From NCBI RefSeq assembly GCF_016756535.1, contig NZ_AP023247.1, positions 186,001-250,000 on the forward strand: a stretch of 64,000 nucleotides of DNA. The letters run 5' to 3'. Position 1 is the stretch's first letter. Every line of letters begins with the position of its first letter. The notes under the pieces were generated by a model. It was not told the DNA's origin and searched no databases. It was given only the letters and a program-made list of their open reading frames with translations. Shown one piece after another: positions 30,077-39,298 of this stretch. Both the position numbers and the translations under genes were made by a program. This stretch comes from Mesorhizobium sp. 131-2-1 (GTDB taxonomy: Bacteria; Pseudomonadota; Alphaproteobacteria; Rhizobiales; Rhizobiaceae).

Positions 30077-32539
30077 TTACGTCCCGCGCGGCTTGGCGCG
30101 GCTGGTGGCGGTGGCGAGCAACGGGTTCTCGGGCCAGACATGCCTGGGATAGCGGCCGCGCATGTCGGTGCGGACATCCGCCCAGGAACCGCGCCAGAAG
30201 CCGGGCAGGTCGCGCGTCGTCTGGATCGGCCGGTGCGCCGGCGACAGGAGTTCGAGGGTGAGCGGCACGGTGCCGCCGGCGATCGCCGGGTGCCTGTCGA
30301 GGCCGAACAGCTCCTGCACGCGCACCGCCAGCACCGGCCATTCGCCGTCGTAGCGGATCGGCACATGGCTGCCCGACGGGGCGTCGAAATGGGTCGGCGC
30401 CAGCGCGTCGACCTTGCGCTGCAGATCATGCGGCACCATCGCCATCAGCCCGGCCGAAAGGGAAGCCGGCTTGATCGCGGCGAAGGAGGCATCGCCGCCG
30501 AGGAAGGGCAGCAGCCAGTCGTCGAGGCGGTCGAGGAGCGCCTCGTCGGAAACATCAGGCCAGGGCGCGCCGAGGCCACGATTGAGCCAGCCGAGCCGCT
30601 GCCGCAGCGTCTCGGCCTCCTTGCCCCAGTCGAGCAGCGACAGGCCATGCTCGCGCAGAGCTTCGAGGATCGCCCGATCCGCGTCGGCGCCGGACGGCGC
30701 CGGCAGCATGCGCTCGGCCAGCGTGATGGCGCCGAGCCTTGCGGTCTCGCGCACGCGCACCGCACGCCGGTCGCGGTCGAAGCTTGTCTCGCGGCGCGTC
30801 TCGATGCGGTCGCCAAGGGCCGCGCGGATGTCGGCCTCGTCGACCGCAGCGGCGGCGGTGATGCGGGCGTTCTGCGCCTTGCCCTGCAGGTCGGCGACGA
30901 CCAGCCAGGTCTCGCCAGCCAGCGGATCGGCGGCATCGAGGATTGCGCCCGAACCATTGGCCAGCACGAAACGGCCACGCTCGCCGCGCGCTTTGGCGAC
31001 GCGGTCCGGCCAGGCATGGATGAGGAGCGCGCCGGCGGAAGCCTGCGCATCGCCTTTGCCGCCGCCGGCCTGCCTTGCCAGCCGTTCGGCGAGCTGGCGG
31101 GCTGAAACGGCACGCGGCGACTTCTCGGCGCGGAAGCGCATTAGCCGGCGTTCGAGGTCGGCGCCGTCGCCGCCGAGCCCACGTTCGGTAAGCAGCACGG
31201 CAAGCGTCGCCGCCTCCAGCGCATGGCCGATTGCGGCGGCTTCGGCGACCATATGGGCAAGCCGCACCGGCAGCGCCAGCTTGCGCATCGCCGAACCAGC
31301 ATCGGTCAGCCGCCCCGCCTCGTCGACGGCGTGCAGCGCGCGCAGCAAGACCCTCGCCTCGTTGAGCGCCGGCGCCGGCGGCAGGTCGAGGAAGGACAGG
31401 CTCGAAGGATCGGCGACGCCGAAGGCGGCGCAATCGAGCATGAGGCCGGAAAGATCGGCCTCAAGGATTTCCGGCGGCGTGAAGGCGGGAAGCGCGGCCG
31501 TCTGCTCGGCGCGCCACAGCCGGACGGCGACGCCAGCCTGCGTGCGGCCGGCGCGGCCGGCGCGCTGGTCGGCCGATGCCCGGCTGACGCGCACCGTCTC
31601 CAGCCTGGTCAGTCCGCTCGCCGGCTCGTAGCGCGGCAGGCGCGACAGGCCGGAATCGATGACGACGCGCACGCCGTCGATGGTGATCGAGGTCTCGGCG
31701 ATGGACGTCGCCAGCACCACCTTGCGGCGACCCGGCGGCGGCGGCCTGATCGCCGCGTCCTGTGTTTTGTTGTCGAGTTGGCCGTAGAGCGGCACGATGT
31801 CGGTGTCGGCGCCGAGGCGGTCCCGCAGCCGCTCGGCGGTGCGCTCGATCTCGCGCTGGCCGGGCAGGAAGGCAAGCACGCTGCCGTTCTCGTCGACCAG
31901 GGCCGAGCGGATCGCCCTGGCCATGGCGTCCTCGATCGCAGTGCCCGGCGGCCGCTCGTCATAGCGGATGTCGACCGGGAAGGCGCGGCCCTCGCTCTCG
32001 ATCACCGGCGCGCCGGACAACAGCCTGGCGACGCGCGCGCCGTCGAGCGTCGCCGACATGACCAGCAGCCTGAGGTCCGGCCGCAGCGCACCCTGCACGT
32101 CGAGCGCCAGCGCCAGGCCGAAATCCCCGTCCAGCGAGCGCTCGTGGAATTCGTCGAAGATCACGGCGGAGACACCGGGCAGTTCCGGGTCATCGAGGAT
32201 CATGCGCGACAACACGCCCTCGGTGACGACGAGAATCTTTGTCTTCGCCGAGGTGCGGTTCTCCATGCGCATGGCATAGCCGACGGTCTCGCCGGGCTCC
32301 TCGCCGAGGAGCTCGGCCATGCGGCGGGCGGCGGCGCGGGCGGCGAGCCGGCGCGGCTCGAGCAGGACGATCCTGCCCGCGCCGAGCCACGGCGCGTCGA
32401 GCAGCGCCAGCGGCACCAGCGTCGTCTTGCCGGCGCCGGGCGGCGCCACCAGCACGGCGCTGCTCTTCATCGCCAGCGCTTCGCCGAGCGCCGGCAGCAC
32501 GGCTGAGACCGGAAGCTCCGGCAAGCGATCTGTCTTCAT
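30077..32539 (-). CDS. hrpB: ATP-dependent helicase HrpB
   Basis: 820-residue DEAH/DEFH-box helicase of the HrpB family. Walker A is APPGAGKTT (residues 32-40), the DEFH box is VIFDEFHERSLDGD (129-132 within it), motif III is MSATLDG, and motif VI is DQRAGRAGRTQAG. The C-terminal HrpB-specific region is complete to ATATSRAKPRGT. The cellular role is not established; probably RNA metabolism. It stands alone between actS (60-bp gap) and the EamA transporter gene. Confidence 0.94.
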   Translation of the reverse strand: MKTDRLPELPVSAVLPALGEALAMKSSAVLVAPPGAGKTTLVPLALLDAPWLGAGRIVLLEPRRLAARAAARRMAELLGEEPGETVGYAMRMENRTSAKTKILVVTEGVLSRMILDDPELPGVSAVIFDEFHERSLDGDFGLALALDVQGALRPDLRLLVMSATLDGARVARLLSGAPVIESEGRAFPVDIRYDERPPGTAIEDAMARAIRSALVDENGSVLAFLPGQREIERTAERLRDRLGADTDIVPLYGQLDNKTQDAAIRPPPPGRRKVVLATSIAETSITIDGVRVVIDSGLSRLPRYEPASGLTRLETVRVSRASADQRAGRAGRTQAGVAVRLWRAEQTAALPAFTPPEILEADLSGLMLDCAAFGVADPSSLSFLDLPPAPALNEARVLLRALHAVDEAGRLTDAGSAMRKLALPVRLAHMVAEAAAIGHALEAATLAVLLTERGLGGDGADLERRLMRFRAEKSPRAVSARQLAERLARQAGGGKGDAQASAGALLIHAWPDRVAKARGERGRFVLANGSGAILDAADPLAGETWLVVADLQGKAQNARITAAAAVDEADIRAALGDRIETRRETSFDRDRRAVRVRETARLGAITLAERMLPAPSGADADRAILEALREHGLSLLDWGKEAETLRQRLGWLNRGLGAPWPDVSDEALLDRLDDWLLPFLGGDASFAAIKPASLSAGLMAMVPHDLQRKVDALAPTHFDAPSGSHVPIRYDGEWPVLAVRVQELFGLDRHPAIAGGTVPLTLELLSPAHRPIQTTRDLPGFWRGSWADVRTDMRGRYPRHVWPENPLLATATSRAKPRGT

Positions 32540-32594
32540 CGCGCCCGCATATCAGCGGCCATGGCCAGCGCGCAACAATGCGCTGCCGGCCGCG

Positions 32595-33485
32595 TTAAAG
32601 CCGGGTGCGCGAAAACGGGTTCCAGCGCACCGTGCCCAGCCGCACCTCCTCGCGCACCATGGTGAGCAGGCCGGACCCGCCGACGACGGCGAGGCCGACG
32701 AGCGACAGCGTATCGGGATACTCCTGGAAGAACAGCGCGCCGAGGATCACCGCCCAGACGATCTGCGAATAATGCGTCGGCGCGATGCGGTTGGCGGGCG
32801 CGTATTTGACGGCGAGCAGCTGAAGCAATTGTCCGCAGGAGGTGAAGGCGCCCGATATGACGAACCATACAAGATGCCTGGCGTCCGGGAGCGTGAACGA
32901 GGTGGCCGCGGCGCCGAGGCCGTTGAACAAAAGCCCGTAGCCGATCAGCACGCCGAGTATGGTGGTGCGCTTTTCCTGCTGGGCAAGCGAGCGCATCAGG
33001 ATGACGCTGGCGGCGGCGAGGAAGGCAACGCCGAACGCCGCGAGATGGCCGAGATGCAATTCGCGAAAGCCCGGCCTGACGACCAGCATGACCCCGGCAA
33101 AGCCGGCGACCACCGCCAGCCAGCGCCAGGGGCCGACGCTCTCCTTGAGGATGAGGGTGGAGAGGATGGTGACGCAGAGCGGCGCCAGGAAGATGAGCGC
33201 ATAGGCTTCGGCCAAAGGAATTGTGGTGAATGCGTAGACGCTGAGCACGCCCGATGCGATGCCGGACCAGGCGCGGGCCTGCACCGCCCACGGCCTTCTG
33301 GTGCGCCAGAAGTCACGCCAGCGTTCGCCGTTCGGGCGGGTGAAGAGCAGGAAGCAGCCGGAAAACAGCGTCGAGAAGAAGCCGATCTCGAAGACGGTGA
33401 ACTGCCCGCCCAGGCTTTTGACAACGGCGTCGTTGCACGAATAGCTTGCATAGGCGATCAGGGCGAGCAGGATACCGTTCGGCAC
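32595..33485 (-). CDS. EamA/DMT-family membrane transporter
   Basis: Drug/metabolite transporter-type permease with ten hydrophobic segments and two EamA repeats; substrate unknown. I place the start at GTG 33485 (PNGILLALIAYASYSCNDAV), which gives 296 residues, the usual family length. The longer ATG start at 33560 would overlap the divergent PIG-L gene by 50 bp and add a Ser-rich non-hydrophobic tail. Typical features include the first-helix Asn-Asp (SCNDAVVKSL) and a final positively charged C-terminus. Confidence 0.82.
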   Translation of the reverse strand: MPNGILLALIAYASYSCNDAVVKSLGGQFTVFEIGFFSTLFSGCFLLFTRPNGERWRDFWRTRRPWAVQARAWSGIASGVLSVYAFTTIPLAEAYALIFLAPLCVTILSTLILKESVGPWRWLAVVAGFAGVMLVVRPGFRELHLGHLAAFGVAFLAAASVILMRSLAQQEKRTTILGVLIGYGLLFNGLGAAATSFTLPDARHLVWFVISGAFTSCGQLLQLLAVKYAPANRIAPTHYSQIVWAVILGALFFQEYPDTLSLVGLAVVGGSGLLTMVREEVRLGTVRWNPFSRTRL

Positions 33486-33510
33486 GTTTTTCCATTTCCG
33501 GGAGAGTAGA

Positions 33511-34203
33511 GTGAAGGTACTGGCGCTCGGGGCGCATCCGGACGACATCGAGATATTCATGTTCGGTACGATGGCCGCCTATGCCGCGCTAGGCGCAGAG
33601 CTGACTTTCGCCATAGCCACGGACGGCGCCAAGGGCGGCAAGGGCGACCCGGCAGTCCTTGCCCGCGCCCGCCGCGAGGAGGCGACCGCGGCGGCGGGAC
33701 TGCTCGGCGTCGTTCCACGCTTCCTCGACTTTCCCGACGGGGCGCTCGTCGCCGACGCCGCCCTGATCGGCGCGCTGAAGGCGCTGATCGGCGAGGTGAA
33801 GCCGGATCTCGTCATCACCCACGCGCCGAACGACTATCATGGCGACCACCGGGCGCTGTCGGACGGGGTGCGCATCGCGGCGTCGTTCGCGGTGCCGGTG
33901 CTGCATGCCGACACGCTCGGCGGCACCGGCTTTTCGCCGACGCACTATGTCGACATCTCCGGCCATGGCGGGATCAAGGCCGAAGCGATCCGGGCGCACC
34001 GCTCGCAGGACCCCGAGCGCTTTGTCGAGGCATCGCGGACGCTGAACGCCTTCCGCGCCGGCCAATGCAACGGCGCGCCGGCGGCTCTCGCCGAAGCCTT
34101 CCGCTTCGAGCCCGTCTTCCCCTTCGCCGACATCCGCGCCTTGCTGCCGCCGGCGCCGCCGATCCGGCCGGTGACGGTGAGCACGAGGACTGTCCAGGGC
34201 TGA
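33511..34203 (+). CDS. PIG-L family deacetylase
   Basis: Zn-dependent deacetylase of 230 residues related to LmbE/GlcNAc-PI and mycothiol/bacillithiol-type deacetylases. The metal motif AHPDD is at residues 8-12 (ALGAHPDDIEI) and the third ligand region is HAPNDYHGDHRALSDGVR. The likely substrate is an N-acetylated sugar or small molecule, not identifiable here. Divergent from the EamA transporter with only about 25 bp between starts, so the two may share a control region. Confidence 0.88.
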   Translation: MKVLALGAHPDDIEIFMFGTMAAYAALGAELTFAIATDGAKGGKGDPAVLARARREEATAAAGLLGVVPRFLDFPDGALVADAALIGALKALIGEVKPDLVITHAPNDYHGDHRALSDGVRIAASFAVPVLHADTLGGTGFSPTHYVDISGHGGIKAEAIRAHRSQDPERFVEASRTLNAFRAGQCNGAPAALAEAFRFEPVFPFADIRALLPPAPPIRPVTVSTRTVQG

Positions 34204-34293
34204 CGAACGGCCGGGGCGGTCGGCAGTAATTTTCCAACGATTTCAAGCGCGCCTTCCGCCATGCTGCGGCGCAGCAACGAATTCGCTTGCGTT

Positions 34294-34331
34294 GTTTAGT
34301 AAAAAGCGCATCACTAAACAAATTACTAAAC
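34294..34331. promoter_or_regulatory. Operator-like cluster of ACTAAAC half-sites
   Basis: GTTTAGTAA (34294-34302) faces ACTAAAC (34313-34319), and a third half-site, TTACTAAAC (34323-34331), lies 12 bp further in direct orientation. The three half-sites are AT-rich islands in a GC-rich gap directly before the dihydroxyacetone locus. The layout suggests a LacI/GntR/ROK-type regulator, but no such gene lies in the window and the protein cannot be named. A GC hairpin (CCCCC...GGGGG, about 34363-34379) follows in the leader. Confidence 0.5.
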
Positions 34332-34433
34332 ATCCTGCGCACCGCGCACTGTCATGTTTGGGCCCCCGGAGGAGCGGGGGTTGAGAGCTCTTGAAACCGT
34401 CATCCGGGCGTGTTTCGCAAATGGGAGGAAGGC

Positions 34434-35765
34434 ATGAAATCGACCTTGAAACTGGCGTTGGGTCTGGCCTCGGCGATCACCGCGTCGACAGCCGTCTCGA
34501 ACGTCGCGCATGCGGAAGACCTGACGCTTTGCTGGGCGGCCTGGGATCCGGCCAACGCACTCGTGGAACTGTCCAAGGACTTCACCAAGGAAACCGGCAT
34601 TGGCATGAAGTTCGAGTTCGTGCCGTGGACCAACTATGCCGACCGCTTCCTCAATGAGCTCAACTCGCACGGCAAATTGTGCGACCTGATCATCGGCGAC
34701 AGCCAGTGGATCGGCGGCGCCGCCGAGAACGGCCACTATGTCAAGCTGAACGACTTCTTCGACAAGGAGAAGATCAGCATGGACGACTTCGTGCCGGCGA
34801 CCGTCGTCGGCTATTCGGAATGGCCAAAGAACTCGCCGAACTACTGGGCGCTGCCGGCCATGGGCGACGTCGTCGGCTGGACCTACCGCAAGGACTGGTT
34901 CTCCAAGCCGGAACTGCAGAAGGAATTCAAGGAGAAGTACGGCTGGGATCTCGGCCCGCCCTCGACCTTCGACCAGTTGAAGCAGATCGCCGAATTCTTC
35001 CAGAAGCGTGAGATCGACGGCAAGACGGTCTATGGCGCCTCGATCTACACGGAGCGCGGCTCCGAAGGCATCACCATGGGCGCCATGGACGTGCTCTACA
35101 GCTTCGGCTTCCAGTATGAGAACCCGAAGAAGCCCTATGAGATGGACGGCTTCGTCAACTCCGAGAAGTCGGTGAAGGGTCTGGAGTTCTACAAGGCGCT
35201 CTATGATTGCTGCACCCCGCCCGGCGCCTCCAACAGCTACATGGGCGAAGGCGTCGACGCCTTCAAATCCGGCCAGGTGGCCATGCATATGAACTTCGCC
35301 TTCACCTGGCCCGGCCTGCAGAAGGACGAGAATGTCGGCGGCGACAAGATCGGCTACTTCGTCAACCCGAAGGGTCCCGACGGCGACCAGTTCGCCCAGC
35401 TCGGCGGCCAGGGTATTTCGGTTGTGTCCTATTCCGACAAGCAGGAATCGGCGCTGAAATACATCAAGTGGTTCGCCAACAAGGACGTGCAGGCCAAATG
35501 GTGGTCGCTCGGCGGATATTCCTGCCTGAACGCGGTGGTCAAGGATCCGAAGTTCCCGGCCAGCCAGCCCTATGCGCAGACCTTCCTGGACTCGATGGCC
35601 ATCGTGAAGGACTTCTGGGCCGAGCCAAGCTACGCACCGCTGCTGCAGGCCTCGCAGAAGCGCTTCCACGACTATGTCGTCGCCGGCCAGGGCTCGGCAA
35701 AGGACGCGCTCGACGGCCTGGTCAAGGACTGGACGCAGGTCTTCCAGGACGACGGCAAGATGTAA
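34434..35765 (+). CDS. ABC transporter periplasmic substrate-binding protein (sugar/triose type)
   Basis: 443-residue binding protein. The start at ATG 34434 follows ggaggaaggc; the signal peptide is MKSTLKLALGLASAITASTA and on to AHA, with probable cleavage after residue 27. The mature part (DLTLCWAAWDPANALVELSK...) is a family 1 extracellular solute-binding fold. It is the first gene of a 12-kb locus ending in two dihydroxyacetone kinases, so the ligand is probably dihydroxyacetone or a related polyol/triose; this is inference from context. It may resemble the binding protein of rhizobial glycerol ABC systems. Confidence 0.9.
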   Translation: MKSTLKLALGLASAITASTAVSNVAHAEDLTLCWAAWDPANALVELSKDFTKETGIGMKFEFVPWTNYADRFLNELNSHGKLCDLIIGDSQWIGGAAENGHYVKLNDFFDKEKISMDDFVPATVVGYSEWPKNSPNYWALPAMGDVVGWTYRKDWFSKPELQKEFKEKYGWDLGPPSTFDQLKQIAEFFQKREIDGKTVYGASIYTERGSEGITMGAMDVLYSFGFQYENPKKPYEMDGFVNSEKSVKGLEFYKALYDCCTPPGASNSYMGEGVDAFKSGQVAMHMNFAFTWPGLQKDENVGGDKIGYFVNPKGPDGDQFAQLGGQGISVVSYSDKQESALKYIKWFANKDVQAKWWSLGGYSCLNAVVKDPKFPASQPYAQTFLDSMAIVKDFWAEPSYAPLLQASQKRFHDYVVAGQGSAKDALDGLVKDWTQVFQDDGKM

Positions 35766-35872
35766 GGCTCCTCCCGAGCCGCGACCCGAGCGTCCCGTGC
35801 CGCCCTTGGCACGGGACGCAGTTCAGATAAATTCCATTGTCGAGACTTGACGTGACCGAAGCAGGACTCACC

Positions 35873-36820
35873 ATGCTCAATCGGACTGCGGACAGCGTTG
35901 CCCGGGCGACCCCGGAGCCGTTGGCACGCAAGGTCCGCGGCATCAGCGACAAGGGCCTCGCCTGGCTGTTCATCTCGCCGACGATCCTTTTGCTTCTGGC
36001 CATCAACATCTTCCCGCTGTTCTGGGCGATTTACCTGTCCTTCACCAACTTCCGGGCCAACCGGCCCAACGAGGTGGTGAAGAACCTCGGCTTTGCCAAC
36101 TACCAGCGCATCCTGACCGACCAGGACATCTGGATCGCGATGCAGACGACAGCGCATTTCGTCTTCTGGACCATCCTCCTGCAGACGGTGATCGGCTTCA
36201 CGCTAGCCTGGCTGATCGACAGGAAATTCCGCGGCCATGCCTTCTGGACCACCATCATCCTGGTGCCGATGATGCTGTCGCCGGCGGTGGTCGGTAATTT
36301 CTGGCGCTTCCTCTACGAGCCGCAGATCGGGCTGTTCGCCTATGCCATCTCGTTCGTCACCGGCATTCCGCCGACGAACATCCAGATGCTGTCCAATGTC
36401 GAGCTGGCGCCGTGGTCGATCATCATCGTCGACACCTGGATGTGGACGCCTTACGTGATGCTGATCTGCCTCGCGGGCCTGCGCTCGATCCCCGAATACA
36501 TCTATGAGGCGGCCGAGGTCGACCGCGCCTCCAATTGGCGGCAGTTCTGGTCGATCACACTGCCGATGGCGCTGCCCTTCATCATGCTGGCGGTGCTGTT
36601 CCGCGGCATCGAGAACTTCAAGATGTTCGACATGGTCAACCTGTTGACTGGCGGCGGACCAGGCTCGACCACCGAGGTCGCCTCGATCACGCTGAAGCGG
36701 CAGGCCTTCGAGAGCTGGCGCACCGGCTATTCCTCGGCCTTCGCCATCATCCTGTTCGTCGCTGTGTTCGGGCTGGCCAACATCTACGTCAAGGCGCTGA
36801 ACAAGGTGAAACAGAGATGA
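35873..36820 (+). CDS. ABC transporter permease 1
   Basis: 315-residue inner-membrane permease of the MalF-like type. ATG 35873 (MLNRTADSVARATP) has a good ribosome site (gcagga); a TTG at 35837 is a weaker alternative. Six hydrophobic segments are seen. The EAA loop for the ATPase is IYEAAEVDRASNWRQFWSIT. The stop overlaps the start of the next permease (ATGA), so they are translationally coupled. Confidence 0.93.
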   Translation: MLNRTADSVARATPEPLARKVRGISDKGLAWLFISPTILLLLAINIFPLFWAIYLSFTNFRANRPNEVVKNLGFANYQRILTDQDIWIAMQTTAHFVFWTILLQTVIGFTLAWLIDRKFRGHAFWTTIILVPMMLSPAVVGNFWRFLYEPQIGLFAYAISFVTGIPPTNIQMLSNVELAPWSIIIVDTWMWTPYVMLICLAGLRSIPEYIYEAAEVDRASNWRQFWSITLPMALPFIMLAVLFRGIENFKMFDMVNLLTGGGPGSTTEVASITLKRQAFESWRTGYSSAFAIILFVAVFGLANIYVKALNKVKQR

Positions 36821-37767
36821 GCCTGACCACCGCCCATTCCGTCGTCGCGCCGTCGTCGAACGCGAAGCTTGTCGCCGGCACGATCATCGTCGCCTATGCG
36901 CTGATCTCGATCGTGCCGCTGTTGTGGATCTTCGCCACAAGCTTCAAGACGCCGCCGGATTCGATCGCCTATCCGCCGAAGATCGTCTTCCAGCCGAGCA
37001 TCGAAGGCTACTGCAACCTGTTCACGACGCGGACCCGGCAGACACCGGAGTACATCAACTCGCTCGGGCCTGCGACCGGCTTCTGCGACGAGACCGTGCG
37101 CAAGCGCAACATGGTGATCGCCGGGCCGTCGAACTTCCTGCCGCGCTTCGTCAATTCGCTGATCATCGCCTTCGGCTCGACCTTCTGCGCGGTGTTCCTC
37201 GGAACGCTGTCGGCCTACGGCTTCTCGCGCTTCAAGGTGCCGCTCGCCGACGACCTGCTGTTCTTCATCCTGTCGACGCGCTTCATGCCGCCGATCGCGG
37301 TCGCGATCCCGATCTACCTGATGTACCGCGAGCTCGGCCTCTCCGACACCGCGCTCGGCATGATCCTGCTCTATACGGCGGTCAACGTCTCGCTGGCGGT
37401 GTGGCTGCTCAAGGGCTTCATCGACGAGATCCCGCGCGAATACGAGGAAGCGGCGATGATCGACGGCTATACGAGGTTGCAGGCCTTCTGGCGCACCGTG
37501 CTGCCGCAGGCGACGACCGGCATCGCCGCGACCGCCATCTTCTGCCTGATCTTTGCCTGGAACGAATATGCCTTCGCCGCGCTCTTGACCTCCGGCACGG
37601 CGCAAACCGCGCCGCCGTTCATCCCGACCATCATCGGCGAGGGCGGCCAGGACTGGCCGGCCGTGGCGGCGGGCACGACGATCTTCCTGGTGCCGATCCT
37701 GGTTTTCACCATCCTGCTCCGCAAGCAGCTGCTGCGCGGCATCACCTTCGGCGCGGTGCGCAAATGA
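36817..37767 (+). CDS. ABC transporter permease 2
   Basis: 316-residue MalG-like permease beginning at ATG 36817, four bases inside the end of permease 1. Six membrane segments; EAA loop EYEEAAMIDGYTRLQAFWRT. A periplasmic loop of about 70 residues between segments 1 and 2 (PPDSIAYPPK to PSNFLPRFVNS) is longer than in simple MalG proteins and contains two Cys. Together with permease 1 and the two ATPases it forms the transporter core. Confidence 0.93.
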   Translation: MSLTTAHSVVAPSSNAKLVAGTIIVAYALISIVPLLWIFATSFKTPPDSIAYPPKIVFQPSIEGYCNLFTTRTRQTPEYINSLGPATGFCDETVRKRNMVIAGPSNFLPRFVNSLIIAFGSTFCAVFLGTLSAYGFSRFKVPLADDLLFFILSTRFMPPIAVAIPIYLMYRELGLSDTALGMILLYTAVNVSLAVWLLKGFIDEIPREYEEAAMIDGYTRLQAFWRTVLPQATTGIAATAIFCLIFAWNEYAFAALLTSGTAQTAPPFIPTIIGEGGQDWPAVAAGTTIFLVPILVFTILLRKQLLRGITFGAVRK

Positions 37768-37787
37768 TTAGTTTGGGAATAAGTCGA

Positions 37788-37971
37788 CCCCCACTCCGTC
37801 GAGCTTCGCTCGACACCTCTCCCCCGATCGACAGGGTAGAGGAAGGGCGCGAACTTCATTCAGCGAGGCTCCCTTCCTCTCCCTCCGGAGGGGGGAGAGG
37901 TGGCGCTGCAAAGCAGCGACGGAGTGGGGGAACCACCTGGCAACCATCTCTCCCCTTGAACGGGGAGAAGG
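37788..37971. repeat. Palindromic repeat inserted inside the transporter operon
   Basis: CCCCCACTCCGTC (37788-37800) pairs perfectly with GACGGAGTGGGGG (37918-37930), with further imperfect pairing between the arms (CGAGCTTCGCTCG; CCTTCCTCTCCC). A second small palindrome with the CGGGGAGAAGG core follows (37947-37971), matching the element at 24495-24520. It fills the 217-bp gap between permease 2 and the small membrane protein gene, the only large gap in this otherwise tightly packed operon. No gene is seen inside. Confidence 0.7.
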
Positions 37972-37984
37972 ACGGGAGGAACGC

Positions 37985-38188
37985 ATGAGCCGCACTGTTG
38001 TCTCCAAGCGCTCCTCATGGCCCCGCTGGGCGAAGCGCGGCCTGCTCGAAAACATCGCGACGGCGATCATCGCCATCGGCTTCCTGATGCTGTTCCAGCC
38101 CTACGCGCTGTCGCTCTACACCTATTCCTTCATCACCATGCTTGCCGGCACCGTCATGTTCATCATCGTGTCGAAGTTCCCGGAGTAG
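37985..38188 (+). CDS. Small two-helix membrane protein of the transporter operon
   Basis: 67 residues: a basic N-terminus (RTVVSKRSSWPRWAKRGLLE), then two hydrophobic helices (about 24-42 and 46-63) and KFPE at the end. A good ribosome site (gacgggagga) precedes ATG 37985. Its stop is 3 bp before the first ATPase start, so it is part of the operon. Rhizobial glycerol ABC operons also carry a small membrane protein beside their permeases; a role as an accessory subunit is inferred. Confidence 0.8.
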   Translation: MSRTVVSKRSSWPRWAKRGLLENIATAIIAIGFLMLFQPYALSLYTYSFITMLAGTVMFIIVSKFPE

Positions 38189-38191
38189 ACG

Positions 38192-39298
38192 ATGGCGGAG
38201 ATCAGAGTTCAGCATCTGCGCAAGGCCTTCGGCGATTTCGTCGCCGTGCAGGACTCCAACTTCGTCGTTGAGGACGGCGAGTTCTTCGTCATGCTCGGGC
38301 CGTCCGGCTGCGGCAAGACGACGACATTGCGCATGATTGCCGGGCTGGAACTGCCGACGGGCGGCAAGATCCTGCTCGGCGGCGAGGACGTCACCATGCG
38401 CCGGGCGCGTGAGCGCGACATCGCCTTCGTCTTCCAGCTGTTCGCGCTCTACCCGCATATGAATGTCCGAAAGAACATCGGCTTTCCGCTCCTGGCGCAG
38501 GGCATGCCCTCGGCCGAGATCCGCCAGCGGGTCGAAGAGACGGCAAGGCTCTTGCGCATCGACCATCTGCTCAACAAGTCCGTCTCCGGCCTTGCCGGCG
38601 GCGACCGCCAGCGCGTGGCGCTCGGCCGCGCCATCGTGCGGCGGCCGAAATGCTTCCTGATGGACGAGCCGCTCGGGACCCTTGATACCGAATTCCGCGA
38701 TTTGATGGTGCATGAGCTGCGCGAGCTGCACAATCGCATCCACGCCACCACCGTCTACGTCACCCACGACCAGATGGAAGCGATGTCGATGGCCGACAAG
38801 ATCGCGGTGATGAACCACGGCGTCATCGAGCAGTTCGGCACGCCGCGCGAGATCTACGATCGGCCCGCGACGATGTTCGTCGCCGACTTCATCGGCTCGC
38901 CGCCGATGAATTTCCTCGGCTTCGGCGGCGGGCTTTCAAAAGGTTCGAAGGAAATCGTCGTGCAGGGCGCCAAGGTGGCGGTGCCGGAGGTGCGCGAGGA
39001 CATCGCCCCGGTCGACATGGCGCTCGGCATCCGGCCAGAGCACGTCCGCTTCGACGACGCCTCGAAATTGCGCGGCGCGATCTATGGCACCGAATATCTC
39101 GGCACGACGCAGATCGTCGCGGTGGAGACGGCGGACGGCATCATCAAGGCCCGCGTGCCAGCCGAAATCCGGCTCACCACGGGCGAGCCGGTCGGGCTGG
39201 CATTAAACAGCGCGCGGCTATCGCTGTTCGAAAAAGGCTCCGGCCGGGCGGTCAAGACCGCCATGCATGACCAACCCGCGGAGGCGCGCCATGGCTGA
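38192..39298 (+). CDS. ABC transporter ATP-binding protein 1 (atypical signature)
   Basis: 368-residue ATPase of the MalK/UgpC type. Walker A is GPSGCGKTTT and Walker B is CFLMDEPL with THDQMEAMSMAD after it. The signature is LAGGDRQRV where LSGGQxQR is usual, and the D-loop reads LGTLDTEF. A C-terminal TOBE/OB-type regulatory region follows (MALGIRPEHVRFDD). Because the second ATPase has a near-canonical signature, the pair probably forms an asymmetric heterodimer. Confidence 0.93.
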   Translation: MAEIRVQHLRKAFGDFVAVQDSNFVVEDGEFFVMLGPSGCGKTTTLRMIAGLELPTGGKILLGGEDVTMRRARERDIAFVFQLFALYPHMNVRKNIGFPLLAQGMPSAEIRQRVEETARLLRIDHLLNKSVSGLAGGDRQRVALGRAIVRRPKCFLMDEPLGTLDTEFRDLMVHELRELHNRIHATTVYVTHDQMEAMSMADKIAVMNHGVIEQFGTPREIYDRPATMFVADFIGSPPMNFLGFGGGLSKGSKEIVVQGAKVAVPEVREDIAPVDMALGIRPEHVRFDDASKLRGAIYGTEYLGTTQIVAVETADGIIKARVPAEIRLTTGEPVGLALNSARLSLFEKGSGRAVKTAMHDQPAEARHG

